Assembly (NCBI GenBank): GCA_937871685.1
Contig: CALMOL010000017.1
Coordinates: 3,601 to 17,602, forward strand
Length of the DNA: 14,002 nucleotides
DNA from: an uncultured Verrucomicrobiota bacterium
GTDB taxonomy: Bacteria; Verrucomicrobiota; Verrucomicrobiia; Chthoniobacterales; SZAS-18
Direction: 5' to 3'
Position numbers and translations under genes: made by a program. The notes under the pieces are model-generated. The model saw nothing but the letters and a program-made list of their open reading frames with translations. It had not been told where the DNA came from and did not search any database. This document shows, piece by piece, positions 1 through 6,927 of this stretch (within the stretch, counting starts at the first letter, position 1; each line of letters opens with the position of its first letter).

Positions 1-1899
1 CCCAGGAAGCGCGAGGAACCGGAAGCCGCTGCGCCCGCCCCTGTGGTGGCCGAGGCCGCGCCGGAGGCCACCGCGGAGCCGACGGAGGCCGCGCCGGAAG
101 CTGCCGCCGAGCCTTCCGAGGAGAAGATCATCCACCTCAAGCCGCCGATCATCGTCAAGGACCTGGCGCCGCTGATGGGGCTCAAGCCCTTCCAGCTCAT
201 CAGGGATCTCATCGGCCTGAACATTTTCGCCTCGATCAACCAGACCATCGAGCCGGAGGTCGCCACGAAGGTGTGCGCGCTGCACGGCTACACGTTTGAG
301 GTCGAGCGCCGCGAGAAGGGCGGCGGCGTCCATAAGGTCGAGCAGAAGGTCGAGGCGCCGCCCGCGCCCGTGGAGATCAAGGAGGACGAGCTCAAGCTGC
401 GCGCCCCGATCATCACGTTCATGGGCCACGTGGACCACGGCAAGACCTCGCTCATGGACGCGGTGCGCAAGACGCGCGTCGCGGCAGGCGAGGCCGGCGG
501 CATCACCCAGCACATCGGCGCCTACCGCGTCGAGTGGAACGGCCGGCCCATCACCTTCCTCGACACGCCCGGCCACGCTGCCTTCACGGCGATGCGCGCG
601 CGCGGCGCGAACCTCACCGACATCGTCGTGCTCGTGGTCGCCGCGGACGACGGCCTCATGCCGCAAACCCTGGAGGCCATTTCCCACGCCCGCGCCGCGA
701 AGGTGAAGATCGTCGTGGCGATCAACAAGATCGACCTTCCCTCCGCCAACGTGGACAAGGTCAAGGGCCAGCTCCAGGCCCAAGGCCTCGCGCCTGACGA
801 CTGGGGCGGCGAGACCGTCTGCTGCCCCGTGTCCGCCACCAAGGGCACCGGCGTGGACCACCTCCTCGAGATGCTAGGATTGGAGTCCGAGTTGCTAGAG
901 CTGAAGTCCAATCCCTCCGCCAACATGCGCGGCACGGTGGTCGAGTCGCAAATCGAGGCCGGCCGCGGCCCCACCGCCACCATCATCGTGCGCATGGGCA
1001 CCCTGCGCGTGGGCGACCCGTTCATCTGCGGCCAGCACTGGGGCAAGGTGAAGGCGATGTTTGACGAGCGGAACAAGCCCATGCAGGAGGCCGGTCCGTC
1101 CGTGCCCGCGAAGGTGCTCGGCTTCACCGGCCTCCCCGCCGCCGGCGACGAGCTGGTGGTGATGGAGTCCGAGCGCGACGCCCGCACGCTTTCCGAGGAG
1201 CGCGTGGAGGCACAGCGCTCGCAGAAGCTCGCCCCGCCGCCGCGGCCTTCGCTGGAATCATTCTATGCGCAGCTCAACGCGGACGAGAAGAAGTTCCTGC
1301 GCGTGGTGCTCAAGACCGACGTGCAAGGCTCGATGGAGGCGCTGGTCGGCGCGCTCAAGGAGATCAAGTCCAAGAAGGTCGAGCTGGAGTTCGTCCACAA
1401 CGGCGTCGGCCCCGTGACCGAGAACGACGTGCTGCTCGCCTCCGCGTCCAACGCCGTGATCCTCGGCTTCGGCGTGAAGGTGGAGAACGTGGCGCTCAAC
1501 ACCGCCAAGCGCGAGGGCGTGCAGGTGAAGCTCTTCTCGATCATCTACGAGCTCATCGACCAGGTGCGCGACGCGATGACCGGCCTGCTCGACCCCGAGA
1601 CGCGCGAGAACGTGATCGGCCACGCCGAGGTGCGGCAGGTGTTCGACCTTACCAAGGGCATCGTCGCAGGTTCCTACGTGACCGACGGCCGCGTGCTGCG
1701 CTCGGCGCGCGCCCGCGTGCTCCGTCGCCGTCAGTCCGTGTATGACGGCGGCGTGGCGACCTTGCGCCGCTTCACCGAGGACGTGAAGGAGGTCCGCGCC
1801 GGCTTCGAGTGCGGCATCAAGCTTGGCGACTACGAGGAATACGAGGCCGGCGACATCATTGAGTTCTACACCCTGGAGAAGTTCGCGCAGACCCATTGA
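1..1899 (+). CDS. infB: Translation initiation factor IF-2 (5' end cut off by window edge)
   Basis: IF-2 is the GTPase that brings initiator fMet-tRNA to the 30S subunit and promotes subunit joining. The frame is open to the left edge, so the true start lies outside; 632 residues are visible and the GTG at 43 is not a convincing start. The order is an Ala/Pro/Glu-rich linker (residues 1-40), an IF2_N-type helical region (about 45-110), then the G domain. The G1 loop GHVDHGKT is at residues 142-149, followed by a GGITQHIGAY switch I, DTPGH (nt 562-576), NKID (nt 724-735) and the SAT element of G5 (nt 832-840). The rest is full-length beta-barrel and C-terminal fMet-tRNA-binding domains ending in a typical EFYTLEK tail. 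It heads a co-directional block with rbfA, nrnA, truB and ribF, the distal nusA-infB operon. The 142-bp gap to rbfA holds a heptad inverted repeat. Confidence 0.97.
   Translation, partial: PRKREEPEAAAPAPVVAEAAPEATAEPTEAAPEAAAEPSEEKIIHLKPPIIVKDLAPLMGLKPFQLIRDLIGLNIFASINQTIEPEVATKVCALHGYTFEVERREKGGGVHKVEQKVEAPPAPVEIKEDELKLRAPIITFMGHVDHGKTSLMDAVRKTRVAAGEAGGITQHIGAYRVEWNGRPITFLDTPGHAAFTAMRARGANLTDIVVLVVAADDGLMPQTLEAISHARAAKVKIVVAINKIDLPSANVDKVKGQLQAQGLAPDDWGGETVCCPVSATKGTGVDHLLEMLGLESELLELKSNPSANMRGTVVESQIEAGRGPTATIIVRMGTLRVGDPFICGQHWGKVKAMFDERNKPMQEAGPSVPAKVLGFTGLPAAGDELVVMESERDARTLSEERVEAQRSQKLAPPPRPSLESFYAQLNADEKKFLRVVLKTDVQGSMEALVGALKEIKSKKVELEFVHNGVGPVTENDVLLASASNAVILGFGVKVENVALNTAKREGVQVKLFSIIYELIDQVRDAMTGLLDPETRENVIGHAEVRQVFDLTKGIVAGSYVTDGRVLRSARARVLRRRQSVYDGGVATLRRFTEDVKEVRAGFECGIKLGDYEEYEAGDIIEFYTLEKFAQTH
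52..117 (+). repeat. 33-bp in-frame tandem repeat in infB linker
   Basis: Two adjacent 33-bp copies (52-84 and 85-117) encode EAAPEATAEPT and EAAPEAAAEPS. They lie in the low-complexity Ala/Pro/Glu linker before the IF2_N region. Such linkers vary in length among IF-2 proteins, and this looks like a simple in-frame duplication. More copies may lie to the left of the window. Confidence 0.75.
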
Positions 1900-1903
1900 G
1901 CCT

Positions 1904-2003
1904 GAGAGGATGGAGGATCGAGGATAGAAGATGGCAGGGAGCGCCTCACGCTTTGGGAGTGTTCCCAATGCCAGGAGGGTTCCCTGCCATCTTCCATCCT
2001 CTC
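1904..2003 (+). repeat. Heptad inverted-repeat element 1 (infB/rbfA gap)
   Basis: The left arm (1904-1940) is a run of 7-bp units: GAGGATG, GAGGATC, GAGGATA, GAAGATG, GCAGGGA. The right arm (1981-2003) is its pyrimidine complement. Bases 1904-1913 pair with 1994-2003 (10 bp) and 1928-1940 pair with 1981-1993 (13 bp), all perfect. The left arm carries exactly 14 extra bases, two heptads (1914-1927), that would bulge out. The 40-nt loop (1941-1980) resembles the inner part of element 3 at 4689-4714. It starts 4 nt after the infB stop. There is no T-tract, so it is not a standard intrinsic terminator. In an infB-rbfA transcript it would fold into a long hairpin. Confidence 0.88.
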
Positions 2004-2041
2004 GGTCGTCTCCGTGCCTCCGTGGCTAAACCTTTCCGACC

Positions 2042-2515
2042 ATGAAAAACCGACTCGCTCGCGTGCAGGAGCTGATCCGGGCCGAACTGGGCGCCATCCT
2101 CACCCGGGAAGTCGAGTTTACCGCCAAGCTGGTCACCATCCAGATGGTATCGGTCACTCCTGACTTGCGGATGTCCCACATTCACGTCGGCGTGATCGGC
2201 TCGCCCGAGGAAAGGAAGGCGGCGCTTGCCAAGCTGGAAGAGGAGCGCGTCGCCCTTCAGGCTTCGCTCGCGCGCCGCGTGAAGCTCAAATACACGCCGC
2301 ACCTTCTCTTCCACCTCACCGATGCCGTCGAGAAGGGCGTGCGCGTCGTGGGCCTCATCGACAAGCTCGACATCCCGCCCGCGCCGCCCGGCGAGGAAGA
2401 TCCTACCGTCTTTGAGCTGCCCGCGCCCGCCTTCCGCGACCCGCTCGCCGATGCCGACGAAGACGAGCCCGAGTGGGGCTCCCGCAAGCGCCGCCGCGCC
2501 AGCGATCAACGGTGA
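2042..2515 (+). CDS. rbfA: 30S ribosome-binding factor A
   Basis: RbfA is a KH-fold protein that binds the immature 30S subunit near the 5' end of 16S rRNA and is needed for late 16S maturation and cold adaptation. The 157-residue product has the family pattern: an N-terminal RVQELIRAELGAILTREVE helix, a VTIQMVSVTPDLRMSHIHV strand region, a central helix with LARRVKLKYTPHLLF, and the VRVVGLIDKL end. It is some 30 residues longer than usual because of a charged tail, first acidic (ADADEDEPEW) then basic (RKRRR). The ATG fits the family start. No Shine-Dalgarno motif precedes it; the leader reads CCTTTCCGACC. Its place directly after infB is classical. Confidence 0.95.
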   Translation: MKNRLARVQELIRAELGAILTREVEFTAKLVTIQMVSVTPDLRMSHIHVGVIGSPEERKAALAKLEEERVALQASLARRVKLKYTPHLLFHLTDAVEKGVRVVGLIDKLDIPPAPPGEEDPTVFELPAPAFRDPLADADEDEPEWGSRKRRRASDQR

Positions 2516-2561
2516 GCACCATGCACCTTTTCATGAAGCTCCCAATCGAAGCGGCGCGTTG

Positions 2562-2687
2562 TGGAGTGCGGGAGCTTGCTCCCGCTCTCAACATGCTCTC
2601 ACGCTTCGACGGCGCAGCCGACAAAAATCCGTGCCCTCGGCCCGCGACGTTGCCGTGTTAAGAGCGGGAGCAAGCTCCCGCACTCCA
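2562..2687. repeat. REP-like element with perfect 27-bp inverted repeat
   Basis: Bases 2562-2588 and 2661-2687 are perfect reverse complements (27 bp) separated by 72 bp. Each arm also contains its own palindrome, GCGGGAGC-TT-GCTCCCGC (or -AA-), so the element can form two small hairpins or one large cruciform. This nested arrangement is typical of REP/BIME-type bacterial intergenic repeats. It fills most of the 196-bp rbfA/nrnA gap and ends 24 bp before the nrnA start. No transposase is nearby. I see only this one complete copy in the window. Confidence 0.85.
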
Positions 2688-2711
2688 TAAATATCTCCCG
2701 CGCGCCTTCTC

Positions 2712-3722
2712 GTGCCTCGCCAAGACTCCTTCCTCGCCATCGCCGATGCCCTTCGCGCGCGGCAGTCCTTCGTCGTGCTCTCGCACCACCATCCCGACGG
2801 CGATGCCTACGGCTCGCAGCTTGCGGTGGCGCACTGCCTGCGCGCGCTCGGCAAGGACGTGACCGTTTGGAACGAGGACGGGATGCTGGAGAAATACGCG
2901 TTTCTGCCCGGCTCGGAGGCCGTTGTCAGCCCATCCGTGGGCGAGGGCGCGGCGCTGCATGAGTTCGACTGTCTCGTGGCGCTCGACTGTTCGACGTTCA
3001 TGCGCCTCGGCCGGCCGCTGCGCGCGCTGAAGGAAGTCGGTTTTCAGATCAACCTCGACCACCATTACACGAACGAAGGCTACGGCGACCTCGTCCACAT
3101 CGACGCCACCGCACCAGCCACCGCGCAACTCCTGCACGAGTTCTTCGTCGCGGAAAACCTGCCCTACACGCCCGAGATGGCCGCGTGCCTCTTCGTGGGC
3201 CTTTCGACCGACACCGGCTCGTTCCAATATCGCGGCGTCAACGCGCGCACCTTCGAGGTCGCGGCCGATCTCGCCCGCCGCGGAGCCGACACCGCCGCAC
3301 TCTCGCAGGCTTGCTACGACCGCCAGCCGCTGCGCCGCGTGCGCCTGCTGCGCGAGTTTCTCAACGAGATGGACCTCACGGCCGACGGCCAGATCGCCAC
3401 CACCGCGCTCACCATCGAAATGAAGGAGCGCCTCGGCGTGCAGTCCTCCGACACCGAGGATCTCGTCAACCACCTGCGCTCCATCGACACCGTGGTGGTC
3501 GCCGGCTACTTCGAGGAAATCCGCACCGGCTCCGGCCAGCCGGCGGTGCGCATGAGCCTGCGCTCCAAGTCCGACGCCGTGGACGTGAGCGCCGTGTGCG
3601 CGCAGTTCGGCGGTGGCGGCCACCGCCTCGCGGCGGGCGCCCGACCGTTGGGGGAGCTGGCGGAGGTTCGCCGAAACGTCGTGGCCGCGGTGGAGGCGGC
3701 GCTGGCGGGAGCCCGAGGTTGA
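2712..3722 (+). CDS. nrnA: DHH-family phosphoesterase, NrnA-like (oligoribonuclease / pAp phosphatase)
   Basis: The 336-residue protein has the DHH-DHHA1 layout of NrnA, which removes 5' or 3' ends of nanoRNAs and dephosphorylates 3'-phosphoadenosine 5'-phosphate. Visible metal-site motifs are SHHHPDGDA (residues 24-32), LDCS with D92, the DHH triad LDHHYTN (D116-H117-H118), GLSTDTGSF with D167, and the C-terminal DHHA1 substrate loop GGGGH (300-304). A DHH protein between rbfA and truB occurs in many bacteria, which supports the call. The start is GTG at 2712, 24 bp after a REP-like repeat, with no Shine-Dalgarno motif. The TGA stop lies inside the first heptad of the next inverted repeat. 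NrnA versus a broader DHH role cannot be separated by sequence alone. Confidence 0.88.
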   Translation: MPRQDSFLAIADALRARQSFVVLSHHHPDGDAYGSQLAVAHCLRALGKDVTVWNEDGMLEKYAFLPGSEAVVSPSVGEGAALHEFDCLVALDCSTFMRLGRPLRALKEVGFQINLDHHYTNEGYGDLVHIDATAPATAQLLHEFFVAENLPYTPEMAACLFVGLSTDTGSFQYRGVNARTFEVAADLARRGADTAALSQACYDRQPLRRVRLLREFLNEMDLTADGQIATTALTIEMKERLGVQSSDTEDLVNHLRSIDTVVVAGYFEEIRTGSGQPAVRMSLRSKSDAVDVSAVCAQFGGGGHRLAAGARPLGELAEVRRNVVAAVEAALAGARG

Positions 3723-3808
3723 GAGATGAGGGCTGAGGGTTGAGAGAACCCGAAGACCCGCGCGCGAACTCTCGCCTTCTCTCAACCCTCAACTTTCAAC
3801 CCTCAACC
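3717..3808 (+). repeat. Heptad inverted-repeat element 2 (nrnA/truB gap)
   Basis: The left arm (3717-3748) reads as heptads GGTTGAG, AGATGAG, GGCTGAG, GGTTGAG, then AGAA. The right arm (3777-3808) is the reverse complement of a matching array. The two 32-nt arms pair at 27 of 32 positions, with the first and last units matching exactly. The loop is 28 nt (3749-3776). The left arm overlaps the nrnA stop codon: the TGA at 3720-3722 is part of the first unit. The right arm ends 56 nt before truB. The unit sequence differs from elements 1 and 3, but the 7-bp period and purine-then-pyrimidine polarity are the same. Confidence 0.88.
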
Positions 3809-3864
3809 TGCCGCGCCGCTTGCCGAGCCTTTGGCCTCCGGCCCCGGCGCCCCTCTCCTTTCCC

Positions 3865-4605
3865 ATGACTCGCTCCCATTTCTACGGCGGCGCCGATCCC
3901 GACGGCGTCCTTCTCGTGGACAAAGCCCCCGCCATGACCTCGCACGACGTAGTGGCGCTCGCCCGGCGCGCCCTCAACACGCGCAAGGTCGGCCACTGCG
4001 GCACGCTCGACCCGCTGGCCACCGGACTGCTCCTTGTCGTGATCGGCCGCGGCACGAAGATCCAGGACCTGCTCATGGCCGAGGACAAGGAATACGAGGG
4101 CACCATGGTCCTCGGCGTTTCCACCGACTCCCAGGACGCCGACGGCCAGCCCATCGAGACCAAGCCGCTGCCGCCGGACCTGGACCGCGCGGCCATCGAG
4201 GCCGCCTTCGCCAAATACCGCGGCGACTTCCACCAGATGCCGCCGATGGTCTCCGCGCTGAAGAAGGGCGGCGTGCCGCTCTACAAGCTCGCCCGCCAGG
4301 GCAAAACCGTGGAGCGCGAGCCGCGCCTGGTGCACATCTATGGCTACGACGTGCGCGACGTGCGCCTCCCCGAGGTGGATTTCCGCGTGGCGTGCTCGAA
4401 AGGCTTCTACGTGCGCACTTATGTGCACGACATCGGCAACGATCTCGGCTGCGGTGGGCATCTCAAAGCCCTGCGCCGCACCCGTTCCGGCCGCTTCACG
4501 CTCGAGCGCGCGGTGACGGTGGATGAACTCAAGACCCTCGCGCGCGACGCGCTGATGCAAAGAATGCTCTCCCTGCCAGAAGTTTCCCGGCTCCGGGGAG
4601 CATAA
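3865..4605 (+). CDS. truB: tRNA pseudouridine-55 synthase
   Basis: TruB converts U55 in the T-loop of tRNAs to pseudouridine. The signature VGHCGTLDPLATGLL is present, with the catalytic aspartate at residue 49. GVLLVDKAPAMTSHDVV at the N terminus, YEGTMVLGVSTDSQDADG, and FRVACSKGFYVRTYVHDIG are also family segments. I chose the ATG at 3865 (246 residues). The frame extends to a TTG at 3820, but those 15 residues are unlike the family and come from GC-rich repeat-flanking sequence. At 246 residues the protein stops soon after the catalytic domain, so the C-terminal PUA-like RNA-binding domain of longer TruB proteins seems absent or minimal. The leader is pyrimidine-rich (CTCTCCTTTCCC) with no Shine-Dalgarno motif. 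Confidence 0.96.
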   Translation: MTRSHFYGGADPDGVLLVDKAPAMTSHDVVALARRALNTRKVGHCGTLDPLATGLLLVVIGRGTKIQDLLMAEDKEYEGTMVLGVSTDSQDADGQPIETKPLPPDLDRAAIEAAFAKYRGDFHQMPPMVSALKKGGVPLYKLARQGKTVEREPRLVHIYGYDVRDVRLPEVDFRVACSKGFYVRTYVHDIGNDLGCGGHLKALRRTRSGRFTLERAVTVDELKTLARDALMQRMLSLPEVSRLRGA

Positions 4606-4606
4606 A

Positions 4607-4738
4607 CCGAGAGCATGGAGGATGACAGGAAGTTTCCTCCGTGAAAGGCGCGCCCCCGTTACGCAGGGTGAGCCGCGGCGTCTCGCTATTCCCACGCCAA
4701 GGCGGGCACCTGCCATCTTCCATCCTCCATCCTCTCGG
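4607..4738 (+). repeat. Heptad inverted-repeat element 3 (truB/ribF gap)
   Basis: The left arm (4607-4629) pairs with the right arm (4709-4738). Bases 4607-4624 match 4721-4738 at 17 of 18 positions, and ACAGG (4625-4629) matches 4709-4713 at 4 of 5. The right arm has one extra heptad (4714-4720, complement of GAAGATG). The units are the same kind as in element 1 (GAGGATG-like). The inner right part from 4689 to 4726 is about 80% identical to 1962-2000 of element 1, so these two are copies of one family. It begins 1 nt after the truB TAA and ends 17 nt before the ribF ATG. Confidence 0.86.
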
Positions 4739-4755
4739 CCTTCCCGCCTCGCCGG

Positions 4756-5703
4756 ATGAACGTTTTCACTTCCATCCCGGAGCTTTCGAGGCTAGCCGGC
4801 CCCGCCTACCTCGCGGTGGGCGTCTTCGACGGCGTGCACCGCGGGCATCGTGCAGTGCTGGAACGAGCGCTGGGCGACGCGCGGCACGACCCGGCGAGCG
4901 GGCAGGCCGTGGCGGTGACCTTCGACCCGCACCCCACGCGAGTGCTGCGGCCCGACCGCGCGCCGCGCCTGCTCACCTCCACCGCGCACAAGCTGCGTGA
5001 GCTGGAGCGGATGGGGATGCCGCACGCGCTGGTGATCCCGTTTGACGACGCCTTCGCGCGCACGCCGCCGGCAGAGTTCATCGCCGGGCTGGCGCGCGCG
5101 GCGCGGCCCTTGCGCGAGATCTGCGTGGGTTACGACTGGAGCTTCGGCAAGAACCGCGCCGGCAACTTGGACCTGCTCGCGCGCCTTGGGGGCGAGTGGG
5201 GCTTCGCTTGCGTGGGCTTGCCGCCGGTGAAGGCCTCCGATGGGCGGCAAGTCTCTTCCACGGTGATCCGCGCCGCGGTGGAGGCCGGCCGGCTCGACGA
5301 GGCGGCGCTTCTGCTCGGGCGCGAGTTCACCATCCTCGGCACCGTGCGCAAGGGCCGCCAGCTCGGCCGCACGCTGGGCTTTCCCACCGCGAACCTCGCC
5401 GCGCACAACGAGCAGTTCCCGCCCAACGGTGTGTATGCCGCCGACGCCTGGCTAGACGGGGACGTTTCCGCGGCGCCGCGCCGTGGCATCCTGAATCTCG
5501 GCGTGCGGCCCACGGTCGAGAACGCGGCCGGCGAGCGCCTGCTGGAGCTGCACTTGTTCGATTTCGACGAGAATCTCTATGGCCGCGAGGTCGAGGTGGC
5601 ATTCCGCCGCTTTCTGCGACCGGAACGGAAGTTCGAGAGCCTCGACGCCCTCAAGGCTCAGATCACGCGCGACTGCGCGGAGGCGCGGGAACGGCAACAG
5701 TAG
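4756..5703 (+). CDS. ribF: Bifunctional riboflavin kinase / FAD synthetase
   Basis: RibF phosphorylates riboflavin to FMN and adenylylates FMN to FAD. The 315-residue protein has the two expected domains. The N-terminal nucleotidyltransferase domain carries GVFDGVHRGH (residues 22-31), VTFDPHP, a FGKNRAGN segment and VSSTVIRAAVEAGRLDEA. The C-terminal flavokinase domain carries GRTLGFPTANL (204-214), PPNGVYA, LNLGVRPTV, and ELHLFDFDENLYGREVEV, and ends in FESLDALKAQITRDC. The length is normal for the family. The ATG fits the domain start; no Shine-Dalgarno motif precedes it. It is the last gene of the infB block and commonly follows truB in bacteria. No FMN riboswitch is visible upstream, where the gap is taken up by the heptad element. 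Confidence 0.96.
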   Translation: MNVFTSIPELSRLAGPAYLAVGVFDGVHRGHRAVLERALGDARHDPASGQAVAVTFDPHPTRVLRPDRAPRLLTSTAHKLRELERMGMPHALVIPFDDAFARTPPAEFIAGLARAARPLREICVGYDWSFGKNRAGNLDLLARLGGEWGFACVGLPPVKASDGRQVSSTVIRAAVEAGRLDEAALLLGREFTILGTVRKGRQLGRTLGFPTANLAAHNEQFPPNGVYAADAWLDGDVSAAPRRGILNLGVRPTVENAAGERLLELHLFDFDENLYGREVEVAFRRFLRPERKFESLDALKAQITRDCAEARERQQ

Positions 5704-5934
5704 GGTCCACTCCGCCAAGAGGTGTCGGCATCCGGGTTTCTGCGAGAGGGATACTTCTGGCGATTGCCGCGCCCCATCCGCGGGCGGATCGAATCCAGCC
5801 AGCGGCGGGCCAAAAGCATCCAGCGATCGTCGCTCCGCTTGCATCTGTAGAACCCTCACGGGGAGGTCAGAATCACTTCCCCCGCGCCACTTTCTTGCTT
5901 CCTTGGCGGCCCGCCGGCGCGGGGCTCGCCGGAA

Positions 5935-6912
5935 ATGAAACGCATCCTTTTCATCACCCTCCAGGTCGCGGTTACGCTGTTTGCCCTGTGGCTGCTCTTC
6001 GGCAAGGCCGAGCAGCGCGCGGAAATGGCCGCCGTCTTGCGTGCCGCGGATTGGAACTGGATTGCCATCGGCACCGCGATTGGCTCGCTCACCTACCTCG
6101 TCGGGGTGATCCGCTTCGGCCTCCTGCTGCGTGCGCAGGACATCGTGCTGCCGTGGATCCGCGTGGCCGGCGTGTTTTTCGTGGGCCTATTCTTCAACTT
6201 ATTTGGCCTCGGCGCCACCGGCGGCGACGTGGTCAAGGTGCTCTACATCGTGCGCGAGGCGCCCGACCGGAAGCTAGCCGCCGGGTTCACCGTGCTGATG
6301 GACCGCGTGGTAGGCCTGCTCGCGCTGATCCTGCTGGCTGGAGTTTTCGTGGTGCTGCGCTACGACTGGCTCACGCGCAAGAGCGAAACGGCCGTTCTGG
6401 TGGGCTTGATGGGCGGCGTGCTGGGCGTCTCGCTGGCCGTGATAGCGCTGGCCGCGGTGCTAGCAGCGACCGGCTGGGAGCACCGGCTTCCGGCTCGCCT
6501 GCCCGGCCGCCGGGCGGTGCTCGAGATGGTGGATGTATTCCGACAGTTCGGCCGCCGGCCGGCCGAGCTGGCGGGGGCGTTCGCGGTTTCGTTCATCGCG
6601 CACGGGGCAGTGTTCGCCACGTTTTGGGCGGCCGCGCGCGCGGTGCGGGTGCCGCTGTCCTACCAGGATGCGGCCGCGATCATGCCCATCGTAAACACGA
6701 TCATTGCCCTGCCCGTCTCGGTGGGCGGCGTCGGCGTGCGCGAAGGTCTGTTCGTGCAGTTGCTGGGCGATCTTTGCGGCGTGCCGTCCGGCGAGGCCAA
6801 GGCAATCTCAATCCTTGGCTTCCTGATTGGCGTGTCCTTTTGCGCGATCGGCGGCGTGGTTTACCTCTTCTTCCGCCGCGCGGGCGCGACGGTGCCGGCC
6901 GCGGCGGAATGA
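5935..6912 (+). CDS. Flippase-like membrane protein (UPF0104 / LPG synthase TM domain family)
   Basis: This 325-residue protein is almost entirely hydrophobic, with roughly eight membrane segments starting at residue 4. It carries the family segments GLFFNLFGLGATGGDVVKVLYI (split here as GLFFNLFGLG and ATGGDVVKV), MDRVVGLLALI, and PVSVGGVGVREGLFVQLLG near the C terminus. These match the Lysylphosphatidylglycerol_synth_TM / UPF0104 family, whose members include lipid flippase-like domains. No catalytic aminoacyl-phosphatidylglycerol synthase domain follows, so it is the membrane domain alone and its lipid substrate is unknown. It lies 231 bp after ribF, and that gap shows no recognisable gene or clear promoter. 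It converges on the EF-hand gene with only 15 bp between stop codons, so no terminator fits there. Confidence 0.85.
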   Translation: MKRILFITLQVAVTLFALWLLFGKAEQRAEMAAVLRAADWNWIAIGTAIGSLTYLVGVIRFGLLLRAQDIVLPWIRVAGVFFVGLFFNLFGLGATGGDVVKVLYIVREAPDRKLAAGFTVLMDRVVGLLALILLAGVFVVLRYDWLTRKSETAVLVGLMGGVLGVSLAVIALAAVLAATGWEHRLPARLPGRRAVLEMVDVFRQFGRRPAELAGAFAVSFIAHGAVFATFWAAARAVRVPLSYQDAAAIMPIVNTIIALPVSVGGVGVREGLFVQLLGDLCGVPSGEAKAISILGFLIGVSFCAIGGVVYLFFRRAGATVPAAAE

Positions 6913-6927
6913 CCGCGCACCCTGGAC

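Noticed and set aside
1904..2003. Heptad hairpins as intrinsic terminators
   Set aside because: No T-tract follows the 3' arm in any of the four, and three of them lie within a block expected to be cotranscribed.
2521..2690. Small open frames over the REP-like element (for example translations starting MECGSLLPL)
   Set aside because: They are read-through of palindromic repeat DNA, with no start context and no coding signal.
1904..4738. Heptad elements as CRISPR arrays
   Set aside because: Units are 7 bp, directly adjacent without spacers, and arranged as inverted arms; no cas gene is present.
5704..5934. Possible gene, pseudogene or promoter in the ribF/flippase gap
   Set aside because: No frame gives a recognisable product. 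Only short palindromes such as ATCCGC-GG-GCGGAT are seen, and no convincing -35/-10 pair. The TTTCTTGCTTCC near 5891 recalls element 4 but has no purine partner arm.
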